From positions 1 through 64,000 of the forward strand of contig CAJHNH020003132.1 in the NCBI GenBank assembly GCA_905116865.2: 64,000 bases of DNA. Reading direction: 5' to 3'. Both the position numbers and the translations under genes were made by a program. This DNA is from Candidula unifasciata. Taxonomy: Eukaryota > Mollusca > Gastropoda > Stylommatophora > Geomitridae. Below are positions 1 through 10,115 of the stretch, piece after piece. Positions within the stretch are counted from its first letter, which is position 1. Each line of letters starts with the position of its first letter. The notes below the pieces were generated by a model that was given only the letters and a program-made list of their open reading frames with translations, did not search any database and was not told the DNA's origin.

Positions 1-90
1 TGTTGTATGTATGTTGTATGGGATGTATTTTTGTATGTTGTATGTATGAGTATGTTGTATGTATGTATGTTTGTTTTTTTTGTAGGGATG
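1..90 (+). repeat. TGTATG-type microsatellite
   Basis: Irregular repeats of TGTATG/TGTTGTATG from the window edge to about 71, then a T run. It probably belongs to the 3' region of the CR1/L2-type LINE whose end lies at 271-336, as the same order (TGTA array, then LINE end) is seen at 22.3-24.7 kb. Confidence 0.7.
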
Positions 91-270
91 GCCCTACGTA
101 CCCTATGTATGTGTGGGATGTGGGTGTGTTGTGTTTTCGTGCCCCCCATATTTCCCCCACCCCTGCTCTTGTTTTTGACTTGATATTCATAAAATGCAAA
201 TTTTTACATGAACATAAAATTCTTTTTGAGAAAAACAACTTCTGTGTGAAAGATTGGGGGGTTTTGGGAA

Positions 271-336
271 GGGGCCCAAATGTAAGACCCGGCCTCGTGC
301 CTAATTGTAACCCCCTTTTAAAATTAAGTTTGTTCG
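271..336 (+). mobile_element. CR1/L2-type LINE 3' end, degraded copy
   Basis: This stretch aligns by eye with the cleaner LINE end at 24660-24735: GGGCC, AATGT(A/C)AGAC, a CGTGCC block, a TTGTAACCC block, then an AATAAAGTTTGTTCG-like end (here AATTAAGTTTGTTCGG). Substitutions and extra homopolymer bases make it noisy. Orientation follows the polyadenylation-like end. Three copies of this end occur in the window. Confidence 0.6.
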
Positions 337-344
337 GTTTTGTT

Positions 345-720
345 TTCCCTTCCCCCCAAATTACAAATCTCCTAAATCGCACGCAACAAAGGGTCAGGGT
401 TTTGCTTTTAAAGGGCCTAACCCGGGTCAAAAGAAATATTTTTTTTAAATTTTTAGATTCCAAAAAATGTCCCGCAGTCGTTTGGGGTCAAACCCACCAT
501 TTTATGATAATCCCCCATTTCCCCCCTGTTCTTTTGTTCAGTAAAATTTAGAGGCCTAACGTACTGTCCTCGCTTTTATCGTTTCGTTTAGTGGCCCGGT
601 TGGGATAATTCCAGTTTGTAAAACTGATTTTTTGTTTAAAAGAGAATCCACGTGATAATCCCGCCACTGCTCCTGCTTCTCGTTCCCATTACTGCAGTGT
701 ATCAACGTGTAAACGGATCG
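345..720. other. Unassigned AT-rich spacer
   Basis: No gene or clear repeat seen. Homopolymer runs of A, C and T are frequent, as in the flanking DNA, so base quality here may be low. Long open frames here show no recognisable protein. Confidence 0.5.
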
Positions 721-1650
721 CCAACTCTTTCTCAAAGTTATCCCAGGCGTGGCATAACTTCCGGGGGAAGGAAAAAAAACCCAAAATGCAGTAAAGTGAT
801 AGACATTAATTCCTGTTTAACCCGAGTGCCAAACCCCGTAAAAGTTTACCCTATTAATTCCTGTAAAATGAGTTTTCCCAAACCCGTATAAAGTCGACAT
901 ATATTACTTTCTGTAAATGGAGTGCCAACCCCGTAATAAAGTTGACACATATTACTTCCTGTAAACGGAGTGCCAACCCTGCACTAAAGTTGACATATAT
1001 TACTCCCTGTAAATGAAGTGACAACCCTGTACTAAAGTTGACATATAAAATTCCCTGTTTAAAAGGAGTGGGCCCAAACCCCGCACTCAAGTTACCCAAA
1101 TTTTTCTTTCTGAACCCAAAGCCAAACCCTTTGGGCCAAAAAACCCGGGGCATTAAATTTTGTAAACGGAACGCCAACCCTGCACCAAAGTTACCAGACA
1201 TTACTTCCTGTAAACGGAATCCCAACCCTGCACCCAAAAATTTCCCGACATTATTCCTTAAAAAGAACGCCAAACCCCGCCCCCCAAAATTGCCAAGAAT
1301 AAAATTTCCCGGGAAAAAGGAACGGGGGGAACCCGCCCCCAAATTTCCAACATTATTCCGGTAACGGGAAACCCAAACCCCGACCAAACTTACCAGACAT
1401 TACTTCTTTTAAAAGGGGAAACCCAAACCCCGCATCCCCAAATTACCAGACCTTCCTTCCGTAAAGGAATCCCAAAAAACCCCGCCCCCCCCCAAAGTTA
1501 CCAGAGAAAAAATTCCCCTAAAAGGAAAGCCCCAAAACCCCCCAACCAAATTACCGACATTTCTTCTTTAAAAAGAACCCTAAACCCCCCACCAAAATTC
1601 CAACATTACTTTCCTTTAAAAGGGAAAAAAAAAAAGCAAAAAGTCCCCGT
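720..1650. repeat. 48-bp minisatellite, about 19 degenerate copies
   Basis: CTGTAAA(T/C)GGAGTGCCAACC starts units at 911, 959 and 1007, with a diverged start at 1055, giving an exact 48-bp spacing; more decayed copies run on both sides. Because 48 is a multiple of three, the minus strand stays open (854-1387) and reads as a 16-residue repeat containing VNF..GLALRLQ. That open frame is a by-product of the period, not evidence of a gene. Decay increases rightward, with many inserted homopolymer bases. Confidence 0.85.
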
Positions 1651-2680
1651 TTTACACCGTTAGGGAAAATACTAGGCCCAGACTCACAAGCTTGGGGGAC
1701 CAATCGCCCTTGGAAACATGAGTTGGCCGCTTTTAAAAAGGCATTTTTTACGCAACGTGTTTTGATTACTTTTTATCCAGTTGGATCGGGCATAGAGCTA
1801 AAGACCCTAAAATAATCTTGACGCTGCGTTGAAAACTGGCACCTGAAACGGGTTTTAGTAAAGAAGTTTAAAGACAAATCTGAGGTTTGGTAAAAAACCC
1901 TGTTTTTGGGGGTAATAGGGTTTCGTGTTTAAAATTTAGGGAATTCAATTTTGTTGTTTTAGAACGTTTAGGGCCATACATTAAAAACAGGATGCGGTTT
2001 ATAGACAATAAATGTCCGCCAATTAACCCATCTCCTGGCATCTAGTGCGTCAGCGGAAACTTGGAGTCTTAACATCCAGCCAGGTTATATACAAACAGAT
2101 CTCGCTAGGGAACAGAGTGCCCCCTTGTTTCAATTACAGCCCTGTTTATCTGATTGGAACACAACCTCTTTTGTAAAGATTCATGAACATCAAGAAGACT
2201 CTCACAGCTGGTAACATGAGAAGGGTGAACGTGGTTTCACATCAAGTCATCAGACGACAGACTTTTGTGTATCTTTAATCTGTAAATAGTAGTGACAGAA
2301 TTTTATCTGATGAATTCGCATTTATGAAACTTACACGTGTGAAAGATAATAGCCATTTCGAACTCAATGTCTTTTCGGTATCTGCACACATTCATTTTGC
2401 TGGGTTAGATTTATTCATGTGATACTGTGGAATATATTGTTTTGATTTAGTGTATCTTCAGCCCGCCTTACTGTCTAAACTGCTTTTTATCTTAATGTCT
2501 GCTCGACAGTGCGCTGTGGTTTTTGCCGCCTGTCGTGCTGAATTAAATGTTTGTCCAGTTCTACGAGATTAGAGATCTGTTTTATTATTTAATACAGCGG
2601 AAAATGCCCTACTTTTATTCAAATCAAAACGGTTTATTAAAAACATAAGGTACAGAAAATTTATTTGCGATCCCCCACCA
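1651..2680. other. Unassigned intergenic/intronic DNA
   Basis: About 1 kb without a supported gene, clear SINE head or tandem repeat. The first ~250 bases share the homopolymer-rich noise of the preceding array; after about 2000 the composition looks ordinary. Confidence 0.5.
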
Positions 2681-2681
2681 C

Positions 2682-2697
2682 CCCCCCCCCCCCCCCG
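2682..2697. repeat. Poly-C tract
   Basis: Near-pure C run preceded by C/A-rich bases. It is one of about a dozen poly-G/poly-C tracts in this window, all potential G-quadruplex sites. Confidence 0.85.
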
Positions 2698-2798
2698 AGT
2701 GGAAATTATGAACCGCTAGATTAAATAGCTGGCTTTGTCCTAGTAGTTAACAAAAAGTGTATTCTCCCGTCCTCTACTTCACTTTTGTCTCCACAGCT

Positions 2799-3360
2799 GC
2801 CGTATGTCCGGTCATTGCCCATAACTCCATCTGAGGTTCCAGTTGTCCCCTATGCCGTATGTCCGGTCATTGCCCATAACTCCATCTGAGGTTCCAGTTG
2901 TCCCCTATGCCGTATGTCTGGTCATTACCCATAACTCCATCTGAGGTTCCAGTTGTCCCCTATGCCGTATGTCCGGTCATTGCCCATAACTCCATCTGAG
3001 GTTCCAGTTGTCCCCTATGCCGTATGTCCGGTCATTACCCATAACTCCATCTGAGGTTCCAGTTGTCCCCTATGCCGTATGTCCCGGCTCATTACATAAC
3101 TCCCAATATTGAGGTTCGCAGTTGGTCCCCTATGCCGTATGTCTGGTCATTACCCATAACTCCATCTGAGGTTCCAGTTGTCCCCTATGCCGTATGTCCG
3201 GTCATTACCCATAACTCCATCTGAGGTTCCAGTTGCCCCCTATGCCGGATGTCTGCTCATTACCCATAACTCCATCTGAGGTTCCAGTTGTCCCCTATGC
3301 CGTATGTCTGGTCATTACCCATAACTCCACCCGAGGTTCCAGTTGTTCCCCTATGCCGTT
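2799..3360. repeat. 55-bp minisatellite, 10 copies
   Basis: GCCGTATGTC marks unit starts at 2799, 2854, 2909, 2964, 3019, 3074, 3134, 3189, 3244 and 3299, almost all 55 bp apart. Units differ at few sites (CCGGTC or CTGGTC, TTGCCC or TTACCC), so the array is young. The unit at 3074-3133 is 60 bp with scattered insertions, unlike its neighbours, which may be a local sequencing error. Confidence 0.95.
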
Positions 3361-3782
3361 TAACCACCCCTAAAATTTGACGACGAAGCTACTGCCCCCT
3401 CAGCAACTATCACCACCACCGCAACTACCACTATCACTACCACAATGGTTATCGTCACCAACACTATCAGCCGTTAACATCAGGTCTAAGCTTACCTCTT
3501 CTCCTAGAAGCCCTGATCTAGCTAAGCCATTACAGTGTTCATTATGGCTCCGTATTTCAGTTTCAAAGACATGATCATGTTTATGTCTCATTTTCTTCGA
3601 GATTTTGGAAGCCAAAGCCATTGATTATTTTTTTACATATATGTTGTTAGGATGGTTGCTGCTGCGGAAAACTGATCACTAATCATGATGCCCAGTGGGC
3701 ACTGATGATGTCGATTGAGATAAGATAAGGTGATTATTTTTTTTTTTAAAATTATTAAAGGTCAAATCGCTGCTTTAATTCT

Positions 3783-3990
3783 TTAGTAATATCAAATGGC
3801 TGGGACATGTGAAAAGACTGTACACCACAGAGGCAACTTAGATACAGCGGTAGAGGAGCCCACTCAGACAAGGATAGATGGAATATCTAGGTCAGTAAAC
3901 AACAGTGTCTACCAAGTTTCCAACCAGATGCCTTTTCAAAACTTGACTCTGAAAGGCAGGGAATAGAGAAATGAAAACGAATAACAGCTA
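3783..3990 (+). pseudogene. RTE-type LINE C-terminal relic
   Basis: Frame at about 3795 reads KWLGHVKRLYTTEAT then a stop. The KWLGHVKR block is typical of the region after the reverse transcriptase domain in RTE-type LINEs and resembles (S/K)(F/W)(F/L)GHVMRR in the copy at 27.6-28.3 kb. Downstream in other frames there are weak matches to the basic 'RGR' region. Decayed; family placement is inference. Confidence 0.5.
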
Positions 3991-4300
3991 GTAACAAAAT
4001 GATGTGCTTTCATATAAAAAAAAAACGAATTGGAAGCTGAAGAGGGAGAAGATACTGGAATCTTACTTCTAATGCAGTTAAGCAGTAGGCAAACAAACAT
4101 ATCAATATTCTAAACGATTCTAAGCTTCCAATGCGTGACCAAACTTGGCACTCAAGCTTAGACAAATCTTGCTTCTCTCGACACAACGCGATGATTTCCC
4201 TTGAGAAGATATTCCGACGTTCTATTTTTGAGAGTTTTGACTCCGTGCTTCTTCAACCCGTTAGTTTGTGTTTGTTCTTGGACTGGTTTGTCGTGTCTGT
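3991..4300. other. Unassigned spacer
   Basis: No supported feature. It leads into the pyrimidine-rich block. Confidence 0.4.
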
Positions 4301-4725
4301 TCTTGCTCGCTGTCTGGCGCTGTCTCAGTCTCGCGCTCTCTTTTTCTTTTTTTTTGTGTGTGCTCTTTATCGTTCACTTTTTTGAGCAATTTCTAGCTCT
4401 TCGGACTCCTCCCCTCTTTCGCACTCTTTCATGGTCCCTCCCTCTCTCTCTTACCTCTCTCAGTCTCCTCTGTCATCTCACTAGCTCTCTACCTCTAGGT
4501 CTCTTTTGCTCTCTTCCTATTTCACTGTCATTTTTGTTAACTGTCTGCCTCCACTTTCTTTATCGTCTCTCGCTCATTATCTCTACTGCATTCCTCTCCC
4601 TTCCTCTCGCTCGGTCTCTATGTCTTTAGTTGACTGTCTCCTCTGCCCTTTCTTTTTCCTTCTCTCCTTGGCGACCTCTTGCACTTTGTCGCTCTATTCC
4701 AATTTCATTCTCTAATTCTGTCTCG
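4300..4725. repeat. Pyrimidine-rich low-complexity block (CTCTCT/TCTT)
   Basis: Strongly strand-biased C/T sequence with irregular CTCTCTY words. The Ser/Leu/Phe-rich open frames across it are composition artefacts. Confidence 0.8.
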
Positions 4726-4805
4726 CTTGCTATAAAAACGTAAGGGAGTTAGTCAGTGCAGGAATAAAACAACGAGAAACAAAGTCAGTGAGAAAACTTG
4801 TATCA

Positions 4806-4928
4806 GATGGAGAGAGAGAGAGGGGGAGAGAGGAGAGGAGAGAGAGAGAGAGAGATTGAGTGTCGGTATGTCCGTAGAAGAGAGAGGCAGAGTGAGAGAG
4901 AAAGAGAGATTGTGTGAGTCAGTCTCTG

Positions 4929-4973
<45 letters not shown>

Positions 4974-4983
4974 GTGAAAGTAT

Positions 4984-5041
<58 letters not shown>

Positions 5042-5137
5042 TTGTGTGAGTCTGTGTGTACGTAAGAGAAAGAGAGAAAGAGAGAGAGATTGTTTGAGTC
5101 AGTATACGTAAGAGAGGGATTGTGTGAGTCGGTATTA

Positions 5138-5200
<63 letters not shown>

Positions 5201-5292
5201 GTGAATCAATATGTAGGCAAGGGAAAGAGAGAGAAAAATAGAGATTGTGTGAGTCAGTATACGTAGGAGAGGGATTGTGTGAGTCGGCATCA

Positions 5293-5351
<59 letters not shown>

Positions 5352-5450
5352 TTGAGTCAATATGTACGCAAGGGAAAGAGAGAGAGAGAGCGAGCGAGAG
5401 AGAGAGAATGAGAGAGAGACAGACAGATAGAGCGAGACAGAGAGGGGGGA
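4806..5450. repeat. (GA)n with interspersed 20-30 bp linkers
   Basis: Blocks of 10-30 GA dinucleotides alternate with a recurring linker of the form ATTGTGTGAGTCAGTATACG plus TAAG (seen near 4910, 4970, 5040, 5090, 5120, 5250 and 5275). It is therefore a compound repeat: linker plus GA block was amplified together, and each GA block then changed length. The minus-strand frames read (SL)n separated by T-H-T-I and are spurious. Confidence 0.9.
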
Positions 5451-5890
5451 AATAGTAACCAAACGGTCTTGCATGATGGTCATAAGGGAATATTTCAAAC
5501 ACAGGAATAGATACGCAGTTTTAAAAAAGCTACAGAGAAAGCCGCAACGTACATTCGATATGGTCCAGCACTAGATGATGATTGTTCCTAAATACGCTTT
5601 CAAAAAAACAATAGCAATTCCTAAGGATCAACGCCCTAGCAGACCAACGGAACTCAGCAGCCAGACTTACAAGAGCTAACTGTACCAACACATAAATAAA
5701 TCGATGCAAAGAAGAATACACTAGAACATTGTCGATTCAAAGAGAGAGAAAATTATCACAAGAGACAAGTTTGGTCGCTCTTCCTTGCACTTCCAATCCC
5801 AGACATCAGAGGTCACGTGACAGTGTATTGATCACCAACGGGCACTGACGGAAAACTCCAGCAATTCAGTCGTTTCCTCTTCCTGTCCTT
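5451..5890. other. Unassigned spacer
   Basis: Nothing supported; mixed composition between the GA tract and dispersed repeat R1. Confidence 0.4.
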
Positions 5891-5896
5891 CTTTTC

Positions 5897-6085
5897 TTCC
5901 TCTATGTCGCTCCGTGCTTCCCTTCGAGTCCTCATGCGGGAATGCGGGTACAGCGGGCGTGAGTAGAATCACTGCAGTCCGCTGGCAGACGAGGCAACTG
6001 GTTTAGTCTGTGTGCGGGTGGGCATCCAGCGGCAGAACCCTGTTTACAAATAATGCCCGCGGAAGTCCGCATATGACTGTTTGTG
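5897..6085. repeat. Dispersed repeat R1, copy 1 (single-copy version of the 26-bp unit)
   Basis: It aligns with 9697-9880. Shared landmarks in order are the 26-bp TTCCTC...TCCGTRCTTC motif (once here, 5897-5922), then GAGTCCTCA, a GCGG(G/A)T.CAGCG block, a block around CTGGTTTA(G/A)TCTGTGTG, and CCTGTTTACAAA. No terminal inverted repeat or tRNA-like head was found, so the class is unknown. This copy shows the unexpanded state of the array at 9355-9722. Confidence 0.75.
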
Positions 6086-6465
6086 ATATCTTTTATACGC
6101 AGTAAGCATGCGATAGGTGATACATGAATTCTTCGTTTCAGGTAAGAGTCGGTAGTTTTCGGGGTGAATCTATCTGCCTGTTTGTTCATCTATTCGAACT
6201 TTACTGATCTACAAATAAGTTAACCAACATACTTACCTGCCTAACCAATACTGTACTTGTCTATTTGCATTTCTGTCTGAGCGCCCGCCTGTCTACAGTC
6301 AGACATCCTACCTGCCCTCTTGAAACCTATTTGTCTGTCTTATGCATTTAATGCGCTACTACCCCCGTATGGGTTCCGGGGCCCCATTGTGGGGAAAACA
6401 AGAATAGACTCACTGCCTCCCCAAAATCATGTCGTAAGAGTCGACTAATTTGGGAGCTTCCTTTG

Positions 6466-6655
6466 AAGTCGGAGTGCATCTGCCGGAGAGGCAAGGAACC
6501 AACAGTCTGTATTCAAAAGAATGAGATCTGTAAAACTGATGCGCACGCAACACTCAGGTTCTGGAGCAGGACTGCAGTTCAGTAGTGGACGAGCAACCAG
6601 AACTTTCCACCAGAGTGTACAGCTGGTGAACGTGTAGAAGAAAAAGAAGGCGCTA
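6466..6655 (+). mobile_element. SINE-like repeat D with AAG-rich tail, copy 1
   Basis: Matches 17278-17519 (+) and the reverse complement of 54062-54186. Shared blocks are AAGTCGGAGTGCATCT, GAACCAACA, AGATCTGTA, GCACGCAA and GGTTCTGGA. It ends in GTAGAAGAAAAAGAAGG. The recurrent AAG-type tail and lack of coding capacity suggest a non-autonomous retroelement. Sequence upstream at 6360-6465 may be its 5' part. Confidence 0.65.
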
Positions 6656-6939
6656 CTACAGTCTCCGTGAAGTAACGTACAAGGACCCTTTTCCTTTAGG
6701 CGTATAGGGCATATAGGTCTAGACCTGACATTTTATAGACCAATCGGCACAAGATGGGTGATGTGATAAGCATCCTGCCGGTCGTCTTTACTTCCCTGGG
6801 CTGCACCCGGTACCCACACAAGGCTGGGTCGACCTGGGAGTCAAGGTCATTTTCGAAAAAAGTCTGATTCCGCCAGGGAGCGAACCCACGACCTTCCGAT
6901 CAGAGGCGAGCGTCTAGCCCATCTGCCACGGCGACTCCC
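6656..6939 (-). mobile_element. tRNA-derived SINE (family A), copy 1
   Basis: Read on the minus strand, the head (6939 down to ~6875) has an A-box-like GTGGCAGATGGGCTAG and a B box GTGGGTTCGCTCCC at tRNA-like spacing. The body follows with GACCTTGACTCCCAGGTCGA, GGTACCGGGTGCA and GGGAAGTAAAG, ending near TAGACCTATATGCCC. Other copies are at 20388, 33265, 62525 and 63100. It would be transcribed by RNA polymerase III from the internal boxes if active; no intact tRNA fold is claimed. Confidence 0.85.
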
Positions 6940-6964
6940 TACAGTCTGTGTTAATTTTTAAAAG

Positions 6965-7022
6965 ACAGTGATGGACTTTTTGTGTGGTTGTTTTTGCCAC
7001 AGGAAAGAAGCAACTGTGTGGT
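6965..7022. repeat. Dispersed repeat R2, left flank of the 33-bp array
   Basis: GATGGAC, GTGTGG and TTGCCACAGGA, then GCAACTGTGTGG, match in order the single-copy loci at 36588-36655 and 16045-16110. This places the array inside a copy of R2. Confidence 0.7.
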
Positions 7023-8045
7023 AACCCGTTTGTTGTGGTGTTACAACTTGTGGGGTGACCCGTATGTTGTGGTGTTGCAACTGTGGGGTGACCCGTTTGT
7101 TGTAGGTGTTGCAACTGTGGGGTGACCCGTATGTTGTGGTGTTGCAACTGTGGGGTGACCCGTATGTTGTGGTGTTGCAACTGTGGGGTGACCCGTATGT
7201 TGTGGTGTTGCAACTGTGGGGTGACCCGTTTGTTGTAGTGTTGCAACTGCGGGGTGACCCGTTTGTTGTAGTGTTGCAACTGTGGGGTGACCGGTTTGTT
7301 GTAGTGTTGCAACTGTAGGGTGACCCGTTTGTTGTAGTGTTGCAACTGTGGGGTGACCCGTTTGTTGTAGTGGTGCAACTTGTGGGGTGACCCGTTTGTT
7401 GTAGTGTTACAACTGTAGGGTGACCCGTTTGTTGTGGTGTTGCAACTTGTGGAGTGACCCATTTGTTGTAGTGTTGCAACTTGTGGGGTGACCCGTTTGC
7501 TGTAGTGTTACAACTGTGGGGTGACCCGTTTGTTGTGGTGTTGCAGCTTGTGAGGTGACCCGTTTGTTGTAGTGTTGCAACTTGTGGGGTGACCCGTTTG
7601 TTGTAGTGTTGCAACTTGTGGGGTGACCCGTTTGTTGTAATGTTACAACTTGTGTGGCGACCCGTCTGTTATGATGTTACAAGTGTAAGGTGACCGTCTG
7701 TTTTGACGTTACAATTGTGGGGTGACCGTCTGTTATGATGTTACAAGTGTGGGGTGACCGTCTGTTATGATGTTACAACTGTGGGGTGACCCGTGTGTTG
7801 TGATGTTACAACTGGGGGGTAACCCGTTTGTTGTGATGTTATAACTGTGGGATAAACCGTGTGTTAGAATGTTACAACTGTGGGGTGACCTGTTTGTTGT
7901 AATGTTACAACTGTGGGGTGACCCGTTTGCTGTGGTGTTGTAACTGTGGGGTGACCCGTTTGTTGTGGTGTTGTAACTGTGGGGTGACCCGTTTGTTGTG
8001 ACATTGCAACTGTGGTGTGACCCGTTTGTTATGGTGTTACTACTG
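7018..8045. repeat. 33-bp minisatellite, about 31 copies
   Basis: GGGGTGACCC recurs every 33 bp (7119, 7152, 7185 and so on). The left two thirds are homogeneous; copies after about 7650 carry more substitutions (GTCTGTTATGATG variants). Since 33 is a multiple of three, the minus strand has a 218-residue open frame (6958-7614) reading an 11-residue repeat rich in Ser, His, Asn and Thr. I treat it as non-coding because the frame merely follows the period and decays with the array. Confidence 0.93.
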
Positions 8046-8340
8046 CGATTACCTGATTGTCTGTCTGCATTTTTCGTTTTTTTTCCCCTTTTAATCTAGG
8101 TCGTTTTATTCATTTTTTCTGTGTCGGTGTTTCTGTCTTTCAGTGTGTGGGTGCCTGTCTCTCATTCGTCCACTTCCTGGTCCGTTTCTTGTTGTCGCGT
8201 CCGGTGTGTGTGTGTGTGTTTGTGTGTATGTGTGTGTGTTAAAAAAGGGGGTGGTATCTGCTGGGTTCCTGATCACTTCCTGGTTTGGTCTCTCTATCCG
8301 TGTTTACATTTTTTTTGTTTGGTATTCCTACTCTGTATAC
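8046..8340. repeat. R2 right flank and TG-rich tract
   Basis: GCGATTACCTGATT at 8046 matches GGATTACCAGATT at 16122, the right side of the R2 repeat. A (TG)n tract lies at about 8203-8240. No gene is supported. Confidence 0.6.
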
Positions 8341-8449
8341 GTACGGGAGAGATCAGCGGTAGTAGAGGCAGACCAGGGACAAAGAGAGACGACGCTTTGA
8401 TGCCAACAGCGATGGCAAAATTAAGAGTGGAGATGATTCAAAATTCTAA

Positions 8450-8457
8450 GGACCGAG
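8450..8457. other. Left target-site duplication of hAT MITE copy 1
   Basis: GGACCGAG is repeated exactly at 8960-8967, immediately outside the other end of the element. Confidence 0.9.
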
Positions 8458-8959
8458 CAGTGTTGCCCATTTTCTTTGACAAAAAACATCCAAAACGGAG
8501 TCCAAAAATATCGTAAAAAACATCTAGAAAAAAATCCAAATGGAAAGAGTCACAAATACATAGCAATTGATATGACTCACCCTATAGAATCATGTCCTCA
8601 TCTTTACTGAAGTCTGCCTTACAAGATCCACAGAATAAACTTAGCTTGGATGATAAAGTTGAAGCTTCAGATCCAAAATGACTCTGGTATGCTTTAGCTG
8701 TTCCAATTTTTTTTTAAATACCCAATCAGGGAGCTGATAAGTGTAACAGCCTTTTCCTACTCTTTTCAGGCAAAATTTTATTATCAAGATATAATTTAAG
8801 AGGTTAAATGTATCCTGTTTCTTAGGTTAGATTTGATAAATTCACTCCAAATAAAAAGAATCTAGAAAAACATCTACCATCCTAAACGTCAAAAAACGCC
8901 ATCTAAATGCAAGAAAAACATATAAATCTGGATGTAAAACATCCAAAGTGGCAACACTA
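8458..8959. mobile_element. Non-autonomous hAT-type element (MITE H1), copy 1, 502 bp
   Basis: Terminal inverted repeat starts CAGTGTTGCC and ends GGCAACACTA (one change from the expected G). It is bounded by a perfect 8-bp TSD, as is usual for the hAT superfamily. It is about 85-90% similar by eye along its whole length to 58885-59405. There is no transposase frame, so a related element must have moved it. AACATCYA words recur near both ends and may be subterminal transposase-binding repeats (inference). Confidence 0.9.
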
Positions 8960-9354
8960 GGACCGAGATTTCTAGAGAAACAAAAGCGCCTGCGCCTCTC
9001 GTCATAGCACAGATGATGATAATTATAATAATGATGATGATGATACGTACTAACTTACCTGTTCTACTTATGACCTACTCTTTGTCCTAACTATCTATTG
9101 CTGGTTTATACACCGACCCATTGTTTTTTTAGTTTACGTAATATTCTTCCGTTTAGTTCTAACCCCCCCCCCCCCCCCTTTTCCCCCCAGGCTGTCTCGT
9201 GTCAGTATGGGTGCATGTTTACATGTCTCATGTGCAGTCTGGACAACAAAAGTTTGGCTTTGATGGTTCTCCAAACCTCCTTGTCTCTCGCCCAGCTTGC
9301 ACTCTGACCTGCTTCTTTACCATTCTGTAATGTCCTCCTTCAATCCTACTTCAC
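8960..9354. other. TSD, ATG/TGA microsatellite and poly-C tract
   Basis: The right copy of the GGACCGAG TSD (8960-8967), a short TGA/TAA-rich microsatellite near 9012-9043, and a C tract at about 9163-9178. No gene is supported. Confidence 0.6.
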
Positions 9355-9722
9355 CTCCTCCATGTTGTTCCGTACTTCTCTTCCTCCGTGTTGTTCCGTA
9401 CTTCCCTTCCTCCGTATTATTCCGTACTTTCCTTTCTCCGTATTGTTCCGTACTTCCCTTCCTCCGTATTGTTCCGTAGTTCCCTTCCTCCGTATTGTTC
9501 CGTACTTCCCTTCCTCCGTGTTGTTCCGCAAGTCTCTTCTTCCGTATTGTTCCGTACATCCCTTCCTCCGTGTTGTTTTGTACTTCCCTTCCTCCGTTTT
9601 GTTCTGTACTTCCCTTCCTCCGTGTTGTTCCGTACATCCCTTCCTCCGTGTTGTTCTGTACTTCCCTCCCTCCGTGTTGTTCCGTACTTCCCTTCCTCCG
9701 TTTTTGTTCCGTACTTCACTTT
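9355..9722. repeat. 26-bp minisatellite, about 14 copies, inside repeat R1
   Basis: TTCCTCCGT starts units at 9381 and 9407 and onward with 26-bp spacing. Units vary at a few sites (GTGTTG, GTATTG, GTTTTG). The right edge runs directly into GAGTCCTCA of R1, the same junction as the single copy at 5897-5922. With a 26-bp period all frames rotate through the same words, so long overlapping open frames on both strands are meaningless. Confidence 0.93.
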
Positions 9723-9880
9723 GAGTCCTCAATGAGGAGAGCGGATCCAGCGCTTTTATATGTTGGATGACAAGAGAGCTGGTTTAATCTGTGTGGATTC
9801 TGCGGGTAGGAATGTACCGGCTAAACCTGTTTACAAACAACACACACGAAAGACAGTATCTCTTATTGCGTTGGCTAATG
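9723..9880. repeat. Dispersed repeat R1, copy 2
   Basis: Right-hand body of R1, aligned with 5925-6085 through GAGTCCTCA, GCGGAT, CAGCGC, CTGGTTTAATCTGTGTGG and CCTGTTTACAAACAA. Confidence 0.75.
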
Positions 9881-9962
9881 TGTGTGTTGCCCTTCTTAAA
9901 TAGTAAATAGGCGGGCAAGAAATATACGTTGCCATTTTTAGAGGTAAGTGAACTTCTGTTGT

Positions 9963-10115
9963 CGGCTCTGTGGCTAAGTCGATGCGAATGCTTCGTAATG
10001 CCGTCCAGAAGCAATGGCAAACTACTTGATGTAAATTTGCCTAGAGAAACCACACAACAGCCAGGGGCTGTTGGGGTTGGTTCTGCAACGTCCTGTAAAG
10101 GATACGCAACTAACA
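9963..10115 (+). mobile_element. SINE family B, internally deleted copy
   Basis: The head reads CTCTGTGGCTAAGTCGATGC, then jumps from CTTCGTAATGCC straight to GTCCAGAAGCAA. Compared with the full copy at 18081-18316 this removes about 70 bp including the B box. The tail matches closely: GTAAATTTGCCTAGA, CACACAACAGCCAGGGGCTG and GGTTCTGCAACGTCCTGTA. Without a B box it should not be transcribable by RNA polymerase III. Confidence 0.8.

Noticed and set aside
4131..4715. Leu/Ser/Phe-rich frames resembling membrane proteins
   Set aside because: They follow a CT-rich low-complexity strand; hydrophobicity is a composition effect.
6958..7614. 218-residue Asn/Thr/His-rich open frame on the minus strand
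   Set aside because: It is the translation of a 33-bp minisatellite; the frame stays open only because the period is a multiple of three, and other frames are open too.
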